From NCBI RefSeq assembly GCF_002284575.1, contig NZ_NPKJ01000022.1, forward strand, positions 157,132 through 221,131: a stretch of 64,000 nucleotides of DNA, read 5' to 3'. Shown here piece after piece: positions 9,392 through 17,087 of the stretch. The translations under genes were made by a program, and so were the position numbers. A model generated the notes under the pieces. The model made no database searches, was not told the DNA's origin, and saw only the letters and a program-made list of their open reading frames with translations. The stretch is from Mesorhizobium temperatum. Its GTDB lineage: Bacteria; Pseudomonadota; Alphaproteobacteria; Rhizobiales; Rhizobiaceae. Every line of letters starts with the position of its first letter. Within the stretch, counting starts at the first letter, position 1.

Positions 9392-10455
9392 GCCGCGACC
9401 TCCGCCATTTCCGGCCGCCATCCGACGATTGTCCGCAGCCGCATGTCGTCAGCATCGCCCCTTTCAGCGGGCCGCGCAAGCCAAGTGGTTCGGCCGAGCT
9501 GTACCGCTCCGATACGCGGCTGCGGCACTGCTTCGCGCGCGAGCACGATCCGCAGATCGACGTCGAGCGATTCCCCGACCATGTCGCGAACCGCCTGCTT
9601 GAACATCTTCAGACGTTGACCGCCCGGCAGGAACGCCTTGAACTCCTCATACCCGAGTGGGCCGACGCGGAGTTCGATCCTGCTTTGGCGGCTGAAAACG
9701 CGCGGGCCGATCGTCGCCCCGCGACCCAGCATTGCGTAAGCTTGGGCAAGTCGGGTCTGGAGCGTCGCCGGTATGGTCATCCAGGCGGCAACGAACTCCT
9801 TGATCTGGACCGGCACCTTGAACGCTTCCGCCAGGAACAGCGTCAGCCGCTCCGGACCGTCAACCTGGCTGGCGAGCGCCGCCGCTTGGCGAAGCTTCAC
9901 GGCGTCGAGATCGGGATTGTGGGTGCCGGGAAGTCCGATTCCTGCCATGGCTTCAAGCATGGCCCTTACGCGGCCGCCGACCGCACGTTCAACCTGTACC
10001 GCCGGATGCGCGTCCGCCCAGGCCCGATAGTAGAGGGCGATCATGCGGTGCTGGAGAATATTGACGAAATCCACGAACGTCGTGTCGGCGGTCTGCCGTG
10101 CGTCAGCGCCGGTGAACCAGCGCTGCGACAGACGATCGAGCACCCAACGTGTCAAATGGAGCGGCATCGGGCCTTCCGGTCCCATCAGTCCGAGATTTGC
10201 AACGGTAACCCGGGCCGGCGTCTTGTCCTTCGCTTGGCGGAACGCAACCACGTCCTTGGCGGAAAAGCTAAGACGCACATGCTGCCCGAGCCTTGCCGGC
10301 TCGCGATCCGCATGGCCGGAATAGCCGAACAGCCCGCCCTTGCGCTCGAGCCGGCGCAACAGTTCGAAAAAATCGAACGTATCATCCAGCTCTTCGACCT
10401 GGTCCAGGTCGAATTTGTCTAGATCAGGTAGCGATTGCCGGGCGTCATCGGCCAT
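9388..10455 (-). CDS. tssG: T6SS baseplate protein TssG
   Basis: A 355-residue protein with TssG (ImpH/VasB) features: FDFFELLRRLERKGG near residue 30, then RLGQHVRLSFSAKDVVAF and the long conserved PLHLTRWVLDRL region. It is a wedge component of the baseplate with TssF and TssE. The frame could extend about 180 codons further upstream, but that stretch lies antiparallel-free inside tssF and looks like low-complexity shadow. The ATG at 10455 follows GAGGATGTGCC and overlaps the tssF end by 37 nt, which I take as the real start. Confidence 0.92.
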   Translation of the reverse strand: MADDARQSLPDLDKFDLDQVEELDDTFDFFELLRRLERKGGLFGYSGHADREPARLGQHVRLSFSAKDVVAFRQAKDKTPARVTVANLGLMGPEGPMPLHLTRWVLDRLSQRWFTGADARQTADTTFVDFVNILQHRMIALYYRAWADAHPAVQVERAVGGRVRAMLEAMAGIGLPGTHNPDLDAVKLRQAAALASQVDGPERLTLFLAEAFKVPVQIKEFVAAWMTIPATLQTRLAQAYAMLGRGATIGPRVFSRQSRIELRVGPLGYEEFKAFLPGGQRLKMFKQAVRDMVGESLDVDLRIVLAREAVPQPRIGAVQLGRTTWLARPAERGDADDMRLRTIVGWRPEMAEVAA

Positions 10456-12293
10456 GGCACATCCTCCTGCTTCTGCAGCAGCCGCGTGCGGGTCCGCACA
10501 AAGCCGTTTATTCCGGCGTGACGGGCAAACAGCCGTGCAAGCAAGGCTGAAAGCAGCAATGTGCTTTGCCCAGCCAGGACCGACTGGTCCACATGCAGCG
10601 TCACTTCCGTGCCCCGTCCGAAGCACATCGGCCCATCGATCTGCAGCCGTTCGATGACGGACCGCGAGTCGATGCGAATGATCGAGTGCACATTGCGGGC
10701 GAGGCTCGGATCTCCCCGGTCGGCATAAAGATCGAGCAGCGCATGCAGCGGATCGATACCGCGGCCTTCCTTGGCAAGGCTGAGAAAGTTGAGCGCCAGC
10801 TGCGCCACCAGCCGCCAGGCGAGATTGTCGGCGCGGGATTCGCCTTCGGCGCCCGCCGGCAGCGCGGCTGGGATGGCCGGTTGGGGCGGGCGCAACGCAC
10901 CGATAAGCCGGACCGTTTCGACCGGATCGCCTGTCTCCAGCGTCAACGTAGGGTTGTCGTCGAGGATCGGCAGATCGCGGTTGGTGCAAAGCGCCATGAT
11001 GTCGAGACGCTTCAGCGGCCGGTTCGCCGGGCTTCCGACCGGCCGTGAAACCGATAGGAAAACGTCGTCTCCGGTGTATGAGGTGCGGGTCAGCCCGTCG
11101 CGTCGTTCATCTTCGGTGGCCCGGCGAGGGCGCCGTTCGGTGGAATAGACCCAGCCATTGCTGCGGTTTTGCCCCAGGCTGAAGAGCTCCGGAATTTCGG
11201 CGTCGGGGCCTTCGGCGTCGGCGTCCTCGACGCGGGTCACCCGATAGATTTCGAAGTCGCGCGCCCGCGTGCGGTCGGCATGCAGCACTTGCCGCGTTCT
11301 GCGCGGATCAAGCTCGATGACGTTGCAGTCACGCTCGAAGAGGTTGATGATCGGCGTCGCAAAAAGTTCGAAATCCGCCGGCGTCACATCGGCAAGTTCG
11401 GGTACTGGGCGCCGGAACATGAAGATGATCTCGACCCCGGCGACGCATCTGCGCACGACCGATTGCAGTCCTGAAACCCGCACGTAGTGAAAGCGCTCGG
11501 GCATCATGAAATATTCGCGCAGCAGACGGTACCCTTCGAATGTCGGACGGGTACGAGGCATCAACGCCTCGTCGTCGCTGATGCCGACCATTTCGGGCCC
11601 TGGCAAAGGCGCTAGCGGATTGGCCTTGCCCTCGGCGCGTGCACCAACGGCCGAGCAGGCGCCGAAAATCGCGTCGAACAGCAATGGCGCTTTGGCGCGC
11701 CCGGCAAAATAGAAATCAAGCCGATCAAGCGCCAGTTCGTCGAGCTTGCCTTTCCCGGCCCGACCCAGCGTGATACGCAGCGCCGCCTCGCCGCCAACGC
11801 CGCCGATCGGTGTTATGCCGGCCGCTGCCAACCCGCTGCGATCCTGGAAATAGCTGACCGACGTAATCGTTATCGGCCACAGCGTCGTTTCCTGCGCGGT
11901 GGTGAATGTGCAGCGCGTCGACGGTCCGGGTTGCAGACTGGACACCAGCCGCGTGTTCCGCTTGACGACATGGCCGGCAATCATCGACTGGACCTGCTGG
12001 CCGGGTTTCAGCACTGCCATCGCCGTTGCCGGCGCCGGCGTAACCAGATCGGGATAGAGGACATCGAGCACGCTGCGTGAAAACCGCGAACGCTCGGCAT
12101 CGACTTTCAACCGGGTGCGCGCAGCCAGGAAAGCGACGCCGTCAAGCAGCCGCTCGACATAGGGATCCGGGCAGGGCACGGTATCGAGCGAAAGATTGCG
12201 CGCCACCGCCGGATGCATGTCGGCGAATTCCGCCGCGAGTCCGCGGATATGGGTCAGTTCCTCCTCGTAATATTCTACGAAGACCCGATCCAT
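10419..12293 (-). CDS. tssF: T6SS baseplate protein TssF
   Basis: A 624-residue protein of normal TssF (ImpG/VasA) length, starting MDRVFVEYYEEELTHIRGLA. Typical features are the FADMHPAVARNL stretch, the RLLDGVAFLAARTRLKVD motif and YPDLVTPAPA near residue 80. TssF builds the baseplate wedge with TssE, TssG and TssK. It starts 1 nt after the tssE stop and its end overlaps tssG. Confidence 0.95.
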   Translation of the reverse strand: MDRVFVEYYEEELTHIRGLAAEFADMHPAVARNLSLDTVPCPDPYVERLLDGVAFLAARTRLKVDAERSRFSRSVLDVLYPDLVTPAPATAMAVLKPGQQVQSMIAGHVVKRNTRLVSSLQPGPSTRCTFTTAQETTLWPITITSVSYFQDRSGLAAAGITPIGGVGGEAALRITLGRAGKGKLDELALDRLDFYFAGRAKAPLLFDAIFGACSAVGARAEGKANPLAPLPGPEMVGISDDEALMPRTRPTFEGYRLLREYFMMPERFHYVRVSGLQSVVRRCVAGVEIIFMFRRPVPELADVTPADFELFATPIINLFERDCNVIELDPRRTRQVLHADRTRARDFEIYRVTRVEDADAEGPDAEIPELFSLGQNRSNGWVYSTERRPRRATEDERRDGLTRTSYTGDDVFLSVSRPVGSPANRPLKRLDIMALCTNRDLPILDDNPTLTLETGDPVETVRLIGALRPPQPAIPAALPAGAEGESRADNLAWRLVAQLALNFLSLAKEGRGIDPLHALLDLYADRGDPSLARNVHSIIRIDSRSVIERLQIDGPMCFGRGTEVTLHVDQSVLAGQSTLLLSALLARLFARHAGINGFVRTRTRLLQKQEDVPWPMTPGNRYLI

Positions 12294-12294
12294 C

Positions 12295-13056
12295 TCAGCT
12301 GTCCCTGAATTCGGTCCGCGCCAGGCCGTTATCGAGATTGATCGTGGTGCGCAGGCGCATGCGTTCCGGCGTCGGCGTCATGATCAGCACAGCGTCTATC
12401 TCGATCTTCAGGCCCACACTCTTGTCACCAAGGGTCACCGTTACCTTGGTTGCGCTTTCCTTGAGACGGGGCTCGAACGTGGCAAGGACCGAGCGGATCT
12501 CGCGCGCCAGGGTCTCGCGATCAAAGTCGCGCGACGAACGGCCCGAAAAGGAAGGCACGCCGTAGTTGACCACACTTCGGCGCACCTCCGGAAAATCGGC
12601 CAGCGATGGCGGATTGTCTGCGACCTGTTCGCTTTCGAAATCGGAAAGAAGCGGAACAGCTTCGAAACGCTCGGTGTTGAACAAGGCCTCGATGTCGCGC
12701 CGCACAGCCTCCTTGAGGACGCGAGCCGATACGACCACGCCACGGCTTTCGATCTCCGCGCGGTGTTGGGTCTGAAGGGCCAGGCGATGCAGACGCCGCC
12801 TCTGATCGGGTGTCAGCTCCGCGTCGGCATCGATAAGCCGCGTGCTGTCCGCAAGCAGGGTATCCAGCCGGTCCTCGCCAAGCTCGTCCTGTAAGGTCTG
12901 GCGCAGCCCGTCTATCTCGGAGGTCACGCCCGGCAGGTCGTTGACGAGGCGGTCCCAAAGAGAGGGCTGGACCGCTTCGCGTTTCGCTCGCGAACTGCCG
13001 GTGATCTGTAACTTGTCCGAGCCGGGCCGCCGGGCCTCACTTGCCGACATAGACAT
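12295..13056 (-). CDS. tssE: T6SS baseplate protein TssE (gp25-like)
   Basis: About 253 residues, longer than the usual 130-180. The C-terminal 130 residues form the gp25/lysozyme-like domain of TssE (VVNYGVPSFSG, LAREIRSVLATFEPRL, IEIDAVL), the T6SS counterpart of a phage T4 wedge protein. The N-terminal half begins QPSLWDRLVNDLPG and then carries a roughly 80-residue charged insertion. The start is uncertain: ATGs at 13056 and 13050 both lie inside the end of hcp, in another frame, so the two genes overlap by about 20 nt. Confidence 0.88.
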   Translation of the reverse strand: MSMSASEARRPGSDKLQITGSSRAKREAVQPSLWDRLVNDLPGVTSEIDGLRQTLQDELGEDRLDTLLADSTRLIDADAELTPDQRRRLHRLALQTQHRAEIESRGVVVSARVLKEAVRRDIEALFNTERFEAVPLLSDFESEQVADNPPSLADFPEVRRSVVNYGVPSFSGRSSRDFDRETLAREIRSVLATFEPRLKESATKVTVTLGDKSVGLKIEIDAVLIMTPTPERMRLRTTINLDNGLARTEFRDS

Positions 13057-13492
13057 CCATTTCGATTTCGTCATCCTTGTCATAGACGAACTTGATCTTC
13101 TTGTAGGCGAAGCTGACCTCCTCCTCGATCAGGTCTTCCTCGTCCTCGGCCTGCGACATGTCGTATTCCATGATCGATGCGTCGGTCAGGGTAACGACCA
13201 GATAGTCGCTGGTCTCCCCATCGATGGTCCGGCGGGCGGAGAACACAACTTCGTCCAGCGCCTTGTTGTCGAACAGCGCCTTTTTCAGATAGGGCGACGA
13301 CTTGTCATAGTGCTTGGTGAACTTGATCATCCCCAGGGACACACGACCGCGGCGTGAGAGCGAATTCGGATCGTACGGCGCGATTATCTTGTAATCGACC
13401 CCATGGACTTCGATTTCATCCTCGTGGCCGTCTCGAACGCTTGGACCTTTGATATCCGGAACCTTTAGAAAACCATCAATTTTCACTGGCAT
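13037..13492 (-). CDS. hcp: T6SS tube protein Hcp (TssD)
   Basis: A 151-residue protein starting MPVKIDGFLKVPDIKGPS, with the Hcp-type segments VHGVDYKI, SRRGRVSLGMIKFTKHYDKSSP and the C-terminal EVSFAYKKIKFVY. Hcp hexamers stack to form the inner tube and are secreted. It lies between tssC and tssE in the operon, separated from tssC by 48 nt, the largest gap within the operon. A separate processing site or extra ribosome site would be plausible there, since Hcp is needed in excess, but none was identified. Confidence 0.93.
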   Translation of the reverse strand: MPVKIDGFLKVPDIKGPSVRDGHEDEIEVHGVDYKIIAPYDPNSLSRRGRVSLGMIKFTKHYDKSSPYLKKALFDNKALDEVVFSARRTIDGETSDYLVVTLTDASIMEYDMSQAEDEEDLIEEEVSFAYKKIKFVYDKDDEIEMDVYVGK

Positions 13493-13540
13493 TGTCTTTC
13501 TCCACCGCTTTCAAACAGAACAAGGTGTGGTTGCTGCAAA

Positions 13541-15046
13541 TCAAGTCTTTACGGACGGCAGTTCCGACACCAGCCGGAGCGAAGCGTTAATGCCCTCCAG
13601 CTGGTAATGCGGGCGCAGATAGAAGCGAGCATTGTAATAGCCCGGCCGCCCCTCCACGCTGTCCACCTGGACCTCAGCGGCAGCAAGCGGGCGCTTGGCG
13701 CGCGCTTTGTCGTCGGCAAAGGCCGGGTTGGCCAGCACGTATCGGTTGATCCACTCGGTCAACCAGATCTGCATATCCGACCGCTCCTTGAACGACCCTA
13801 TCTTGTCGCGCGCAATGGCTTTGAGGTAATGCGCAAAGCGGGAAACCGGGAAAAGATAAGGGAGATTGGCGCTTAGCCGCTCGTTCGACTGTGCGTCGGG
13901 ATCGACCAGCCGCCCGGCACGTGTCTCGTCGTCCTGCAGCGAATGCGCGCCGATGAAAGCCGCCAGATCCGTATTTTTCCTGTGCAGGATGGGCATCAGG
14001 CCGAGCTTGGCCAGTTCTGCCTCGCGCCGGTCGTCGATGGCGACTTCCGTCGGACATTTCATCGCCACCGATCCGTCATCGGTGGGGAAGCTGTGCACCG
14101 GCAGGTTGATGACCGTGCCGCCATTCTCGACGCCGCGGATCTGTGTGCCCCAGCCATAGAGCTTGTGGCTGCGGTTAATGTTCACCCCCATCGGGAAGGC
14201 GGCGTTCATCCAGACATATTTGTTGTGGTCGCCCTGGACCTCTTCCTCGAAAGTGAAGCCCTTCACCGGAACGGTTTCCGAGCCATACGGCAGTCGCGCC
14301 AGAACACGTGGCATGGTCAGGCCGATGTAGCGCGCGTCTTCGCTCTCGCGCAGCGATTGCCACGAGGCATAGGCCGGGTTCGAGACGATCATCTGCAGGT
14401 CCTGCGGGTTCGGCAGTTCCTGCCAGCTATCCATGCGGAACAGCCGCGGGTCGGCGGCTGCGATGAACGGCGTATGCGCGGAGGCGCAGATGCCCGAGAT
14501 GTTGCGCAACAGGCCGACGTCACGCGGATGGTTCGAGAATTCGTAGGCGCCGATCAGGCAGCCGATCGGCTCGCCACCCAGCATCGAATACTCGTCCGTA
14601 TAGACCTTCTTGAAGATCGGGCTTTGATCCCACATCTGGCCTTCGTAGTCTTCAAGCGTGTCGGCAAGCTGAACCTTGGAAATGTTCATCACCCGGATCT
14701 TCAGCTTCTGATCCGTCTCGGTGTTGTTGACGAGATACCAGAGGCCGCGCCATGTGCCTTCCATTTCGCGCACTTCCGGCGCATGCAGGATCTCGTTCAC
14801 CTGGGTCGTCAGCATCTTGTCGATGCCTGATATCAGCGACTTGATCGACTTGATCGCGTTGGACGAGATGGTCGTGGTATCGGAGCGGGACTGCGCCGCC
14901 AGCGCGAGATTACGGACGAGTTGCTGCAGCTTCTCGCTGTCGTCCTTCTTGACCTTGAAATCCTTCTCGAGGAGCCCGCTGAATTCTCCGAGGTCGATGG
15001 CTTCCGCCTCAGCGGCGACGGCTGCGGTTTTTTGTTGTTCGGCCAT
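13541..15046 (-). CDS. tssC: T6SS sheath large subunit TssC
   Basis: A 501-residue protein with strong TssC (ImpC/VipB) features: INRSHKLYGWGTQIRG, VWMNAAFPMGVNI, LPYLFPVSRFAHYLKAIARD, and the C-terminal YNARFYLRPHYQLEGI. It polymerises with TssB into the contractile sheath that ClpV disassembles. The gene starts 3 nt after the tssB stop, so the two subunits are probably made in a coupled way. Confidence 0.96.
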   Translation of the reverse strand: MAEQQKTAAVAAEAEAIDLGEFSGLLEKDFKVKKDDSEKLQQLVRNLALAAQSRSDTTTISSNAIKSIKSLISGIDKMLTTQVNEILHAPEVREMEGTWRGLWYLVNNTETDQKLKIRVMNISKVQLADTLEDYEGQMWDQSPIFKKVYTDEYSMLGGEPIGCLIGAYEFSNHPRDVGLLRNISGICASAHTPFIAAADPRLFRMDSWQELPNPQDLQMIVSNPAYASWQSLRESEDARYIGLTMPRVLARLPYGSETVPVKGFTFEEEVQGDHNKYVWMNAAFPMGVNINRSHKLYGWGTQIRGVENGGTVINLPVHSFPTDDGSVAMKCPTEVAIDDRREAELAKLGLMPILHRKNTDLAAFIGAHSLQDDETRAGRLVDPDAQSNERLSANLPYLFPVSRFAHYLKAIARDKIGSFKERSDMQIWLTEWINRYVLANPAFADDKARAKRPLAAAEVQVDSVEGRPGYYNARFYLRPHYQLEGINASLRLVSELPSVKT

Positions 15047-15049
15047 GAT

Positions 15050-15589
15050 TTACTCCTGAACCTTGTCGTCGTCGGATAATGCCTGGTTGGCGATCTTGCC
15101 GAGAAGCGGCTCGTTGTTCAGAAGTTGCGCGATGCGCTTTTCGGCGTCGACACGGCCGTCCATGAAACCGAGCAGCTCCTCGAGCTGACGACGCATCTTG
15201 AGGATCTCGGCCAATTGCGGGACTTGCTCGGCGATCTTGTCCGGGGCGAAATCGCCCATTTTGGTGAAGGTGAGATCGAGTGCCAGCTCTTCGTCCCGCT
15301 CGGCGCCCTCAGCCTGAGGCAGCGTATTCTTCACACGGGCTTTGACGCGCGGCCCGAGCGCCTCCATGAAACGGGGGAAGCGGTTGGCGTCAGTCTCGAC
15401 AAAGGAGCGGTCCAGTACCGATTTCATCGCTTCCCTGGTCTGTGAAGCGCCGGAAAGGTCCGCCATCACGCCCATGACGAACGGCAATTCGATCGTCGTC
15501 GGGCTGCCGTAGGTTTCCACGTCATAGGCGATCTGCACGCGCGGTGCGCGATTTCGTTCGATGACCTTCGCTTTACTTTCGGCTGGCAT
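15050..15589 (-). CDS. tssB: T6SS sheath small subunit TssB
   Basis: A 179-residue protein of the TssB (ImpB/VipA) family, seen in NRAPRVQIAYDVETYG, ELPFVMGVMADLSG and LALDLTFTKMGDFAP. It forms heterodimers with TssC in the sheath. The gene lies 6 nt downstream of tssA and 3 nt upstream of tssC. Confidence 0.95.
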   Translation of the reverse strand: MPAESKAKVIERNRAPRVQIAYDVETYGSPTTIELPFVMGVMADLSGASQTREAMKSVLDRSFVETDANRFPRFMEALGPRVKARVKNTLPQAEGAERDEELALDLTFTKMGDFAPDKIAEQVPQLAEILKMRRQLEELLGFMDGRVDAEKRIAQLLNNEPLLGKIANQALSDDDKVQE

Positions 15590-15595
15590 GGCTTG

Positions 15596-16753
15596 TTACC
15601 TTTCATCCTTCTGAGCCGTCTTCTTGGCATCGGGAACGCCGGCAAGAAGCCGGAATTCCTTCAGCCCCGACGGGGCGAGATCTTCCATCAGTTCAACAAA
15701 ATCCATATGCACCATCCGGCGCACGCGGCGGGCAAGGTGCGGGATCGGGCTCGACGGTTCGGTGCGGTCATAGAAGGCGACGACGAGGTCGAGGCATTTC
15801 ACGACGTCGTCGCGCGAGGCAATCCGATCAGGGAGCCCCGTGCTCGGTTCCGCGTAACTTGCCATACTTGCCATCGGATCGGCTCCATTACCGTTTCGAA
15901 CAGGCGTTGCTGGTTCTGCAGGCGCGGAAACAGGCTTTGCGGTGGCGCCGGCGGCCGAGTTTCGTTCGAGGGTCGTCAGCAAACGCTGCAGAAACCGCTT
16001 TAATTCCGGAACGGTGGCGCCGCTGCCCTCGATGCGGGCATTGAGGGCGGTCTCCACCGCCTCGAGGGCCGCGATCGCGGCGCGCGCATTGGCAAAGAGC
16101 GACGTCATCTCCGCGCCGGCCTGATCGATCTGTGCGACGCATGCGCTGCGCACCCGGTTCACCAATTGGCTGTGTGCGCTCGCCAGAGCCGCCTTTTCGG
16201 TCGCGTTCAGTCCCGAGGCCGCTTCCTGAAGCATGACACGCTCGTCGAGCGCGCCCTTCTCCAGATCCTCGCCGAGGATCGGGCCGATTGCACGCGGCGC
16301 GAAAAACGTCATTTTCCGCAAATCCTTGAGCAGGCCATCCTGACTGTTCTGGAGGTCAGTCAGCGCATTGATGCGGCGCAGGGCGGCGTCGCGCGGCGTA
16401 GCACCGGACCGCAGGGCCGGGTGCATGGTTGCCCAGTGCTGATCGAAGGTCTGCGCTATGAGGGTCAGGCCCTCAGCCAGCCCGGCCAGCCGATACTCGT
16501 TGGCCAGAGCACGCGTAACGATGACGAGGAGGCGCAGGTCCCGGCCGTGTGGACGCAGCTCTTCGGCCTTGGTGAGCACGGTGGACCAGTCGATCGGAAC
16601 GGCAACTTCTAACTTAGCGTTCCCTTGATACTCGACCTTTTTCTGCTGCTCCGTCAGACGCTCCAGCTCATGAAAGGCTGGATCGTTGCGCAAATCTTCC
16701 CCTGACGGATTTTCACCGTCCAGCGGATTCAGCCAGAGTGCGAGATCGATCAC
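15596..16753 (-). CDS. tssA: T6SS cap/assembly protein TssA (ImpA N-terminal family)
   Basis: A 385-residue protein. The N-terminal half is an ImpA domain (IDLALWLNPLDGENPSGEDLRNDPAF, RDLRLLVIVTRALA), followed by a linker and a shorter C-terminal domain (RDDVVKCLDLVVAFYDRTEPSSPI). TssA primes sheath polymerisation and stabilises its distal end. The start is a GTG at 16753, preceded by GGGGG at good spacing and giving the family's usual opening; in-frame codons 23 further upstream have no such support. It is the first gene of the leftward operon, facing clpV. Confidence 0.9.
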   Translation of the reverse strand: MIDLALWLNPLDGENPSGEDLRNDPAFHELERLTEQQKKVEYQGNAKLEVAVPIDWSTVLTKAEELRPHGRDLRLLVIVTRALANEYRLAGLAEGLTLIAQTFDQHWATMHPALRSGATPRDAALRRINALTDLQNSQDGLLKDLRKMTFFAPRAIGPILGEDLEKGALDERVMLQEAASGLNATEKAALASAHSQLVNRVRSACVAQIDQAGAEMTSLFANARAAIAALEAVETALNARIEGSGATVPELKRFLQRLLTTLERNSAAGATAKPVSAPAEPATPVRNGNGADPMASMASYAEPSTGLPDRIASRDDVVKCLDLVVAFYDRTEPSSPIPHLARRVRRMVHMDFVELMEDLAPSGLKEFRLLAGVPDAKKTAQKDER

Positions 16754-17087
16754 ACCATCCCCCAGCGAGCGGCTCTTGGGCCGTGCGTGACCCAACGTTA
16801 CCACACTGCGACAGTTTACCACAATTTAGTTGTCGCTCAATCTTAATGGAAGCTTGCAAGCCGGTGCCTGAGCTCGAAATCGCAGGCGCGATTGTCGAAC
16901 CCCGTATGTGAATGCATCGCAAACAGGCGGGGCGTTCCATGGCTGTCGTAGCCGATGTCGCCGGCTCGTGCCGGGATGGAAGAAGTCGATTGAATCGAAC
17001 ACCCGGACGCCCCGCTCATAAACGCTCTTTGTCAAGTCGCTGCTTATGTGGCAGTTTGTTGGCTGGCAGATTGGAGGGGCAAGTTCG
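16754..17087. promoter_or_regulatory. Divergent tssA / clpV control region
   Basis: This 334 bp gap must hold the promoters of the two T6SS transcripts. Visible structure: TACCACA occurs twice in the same direction (about 16799 and 16817), and GCGACA at 16808 is mirrored by TGTCGC at 16831, making an operator-like inverted repeat. On the clpV side TGGCAGTTTGTTGGCT at 17049-17064 has the GG-N10-GC spacing of a sigma-54 promoter, but it sits only about 24 nt from the clpV start, which leaves little room for a leader. No site is proved. Confidence 0.4.

Noticed and set aside
10456..10989. Extension of tssG upstream of 10455
   Set aside because: This stretch is arginine- and alanine-rich and lies within tssF in another frame; a good ribosome site sits before 10455.
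708..16753. Presence of vgrG (tssI), ppkA, pppA in the tss locus
   Set aside because: None is visible; they may lie beyond the left edge or elsewhere, so no claim is made.
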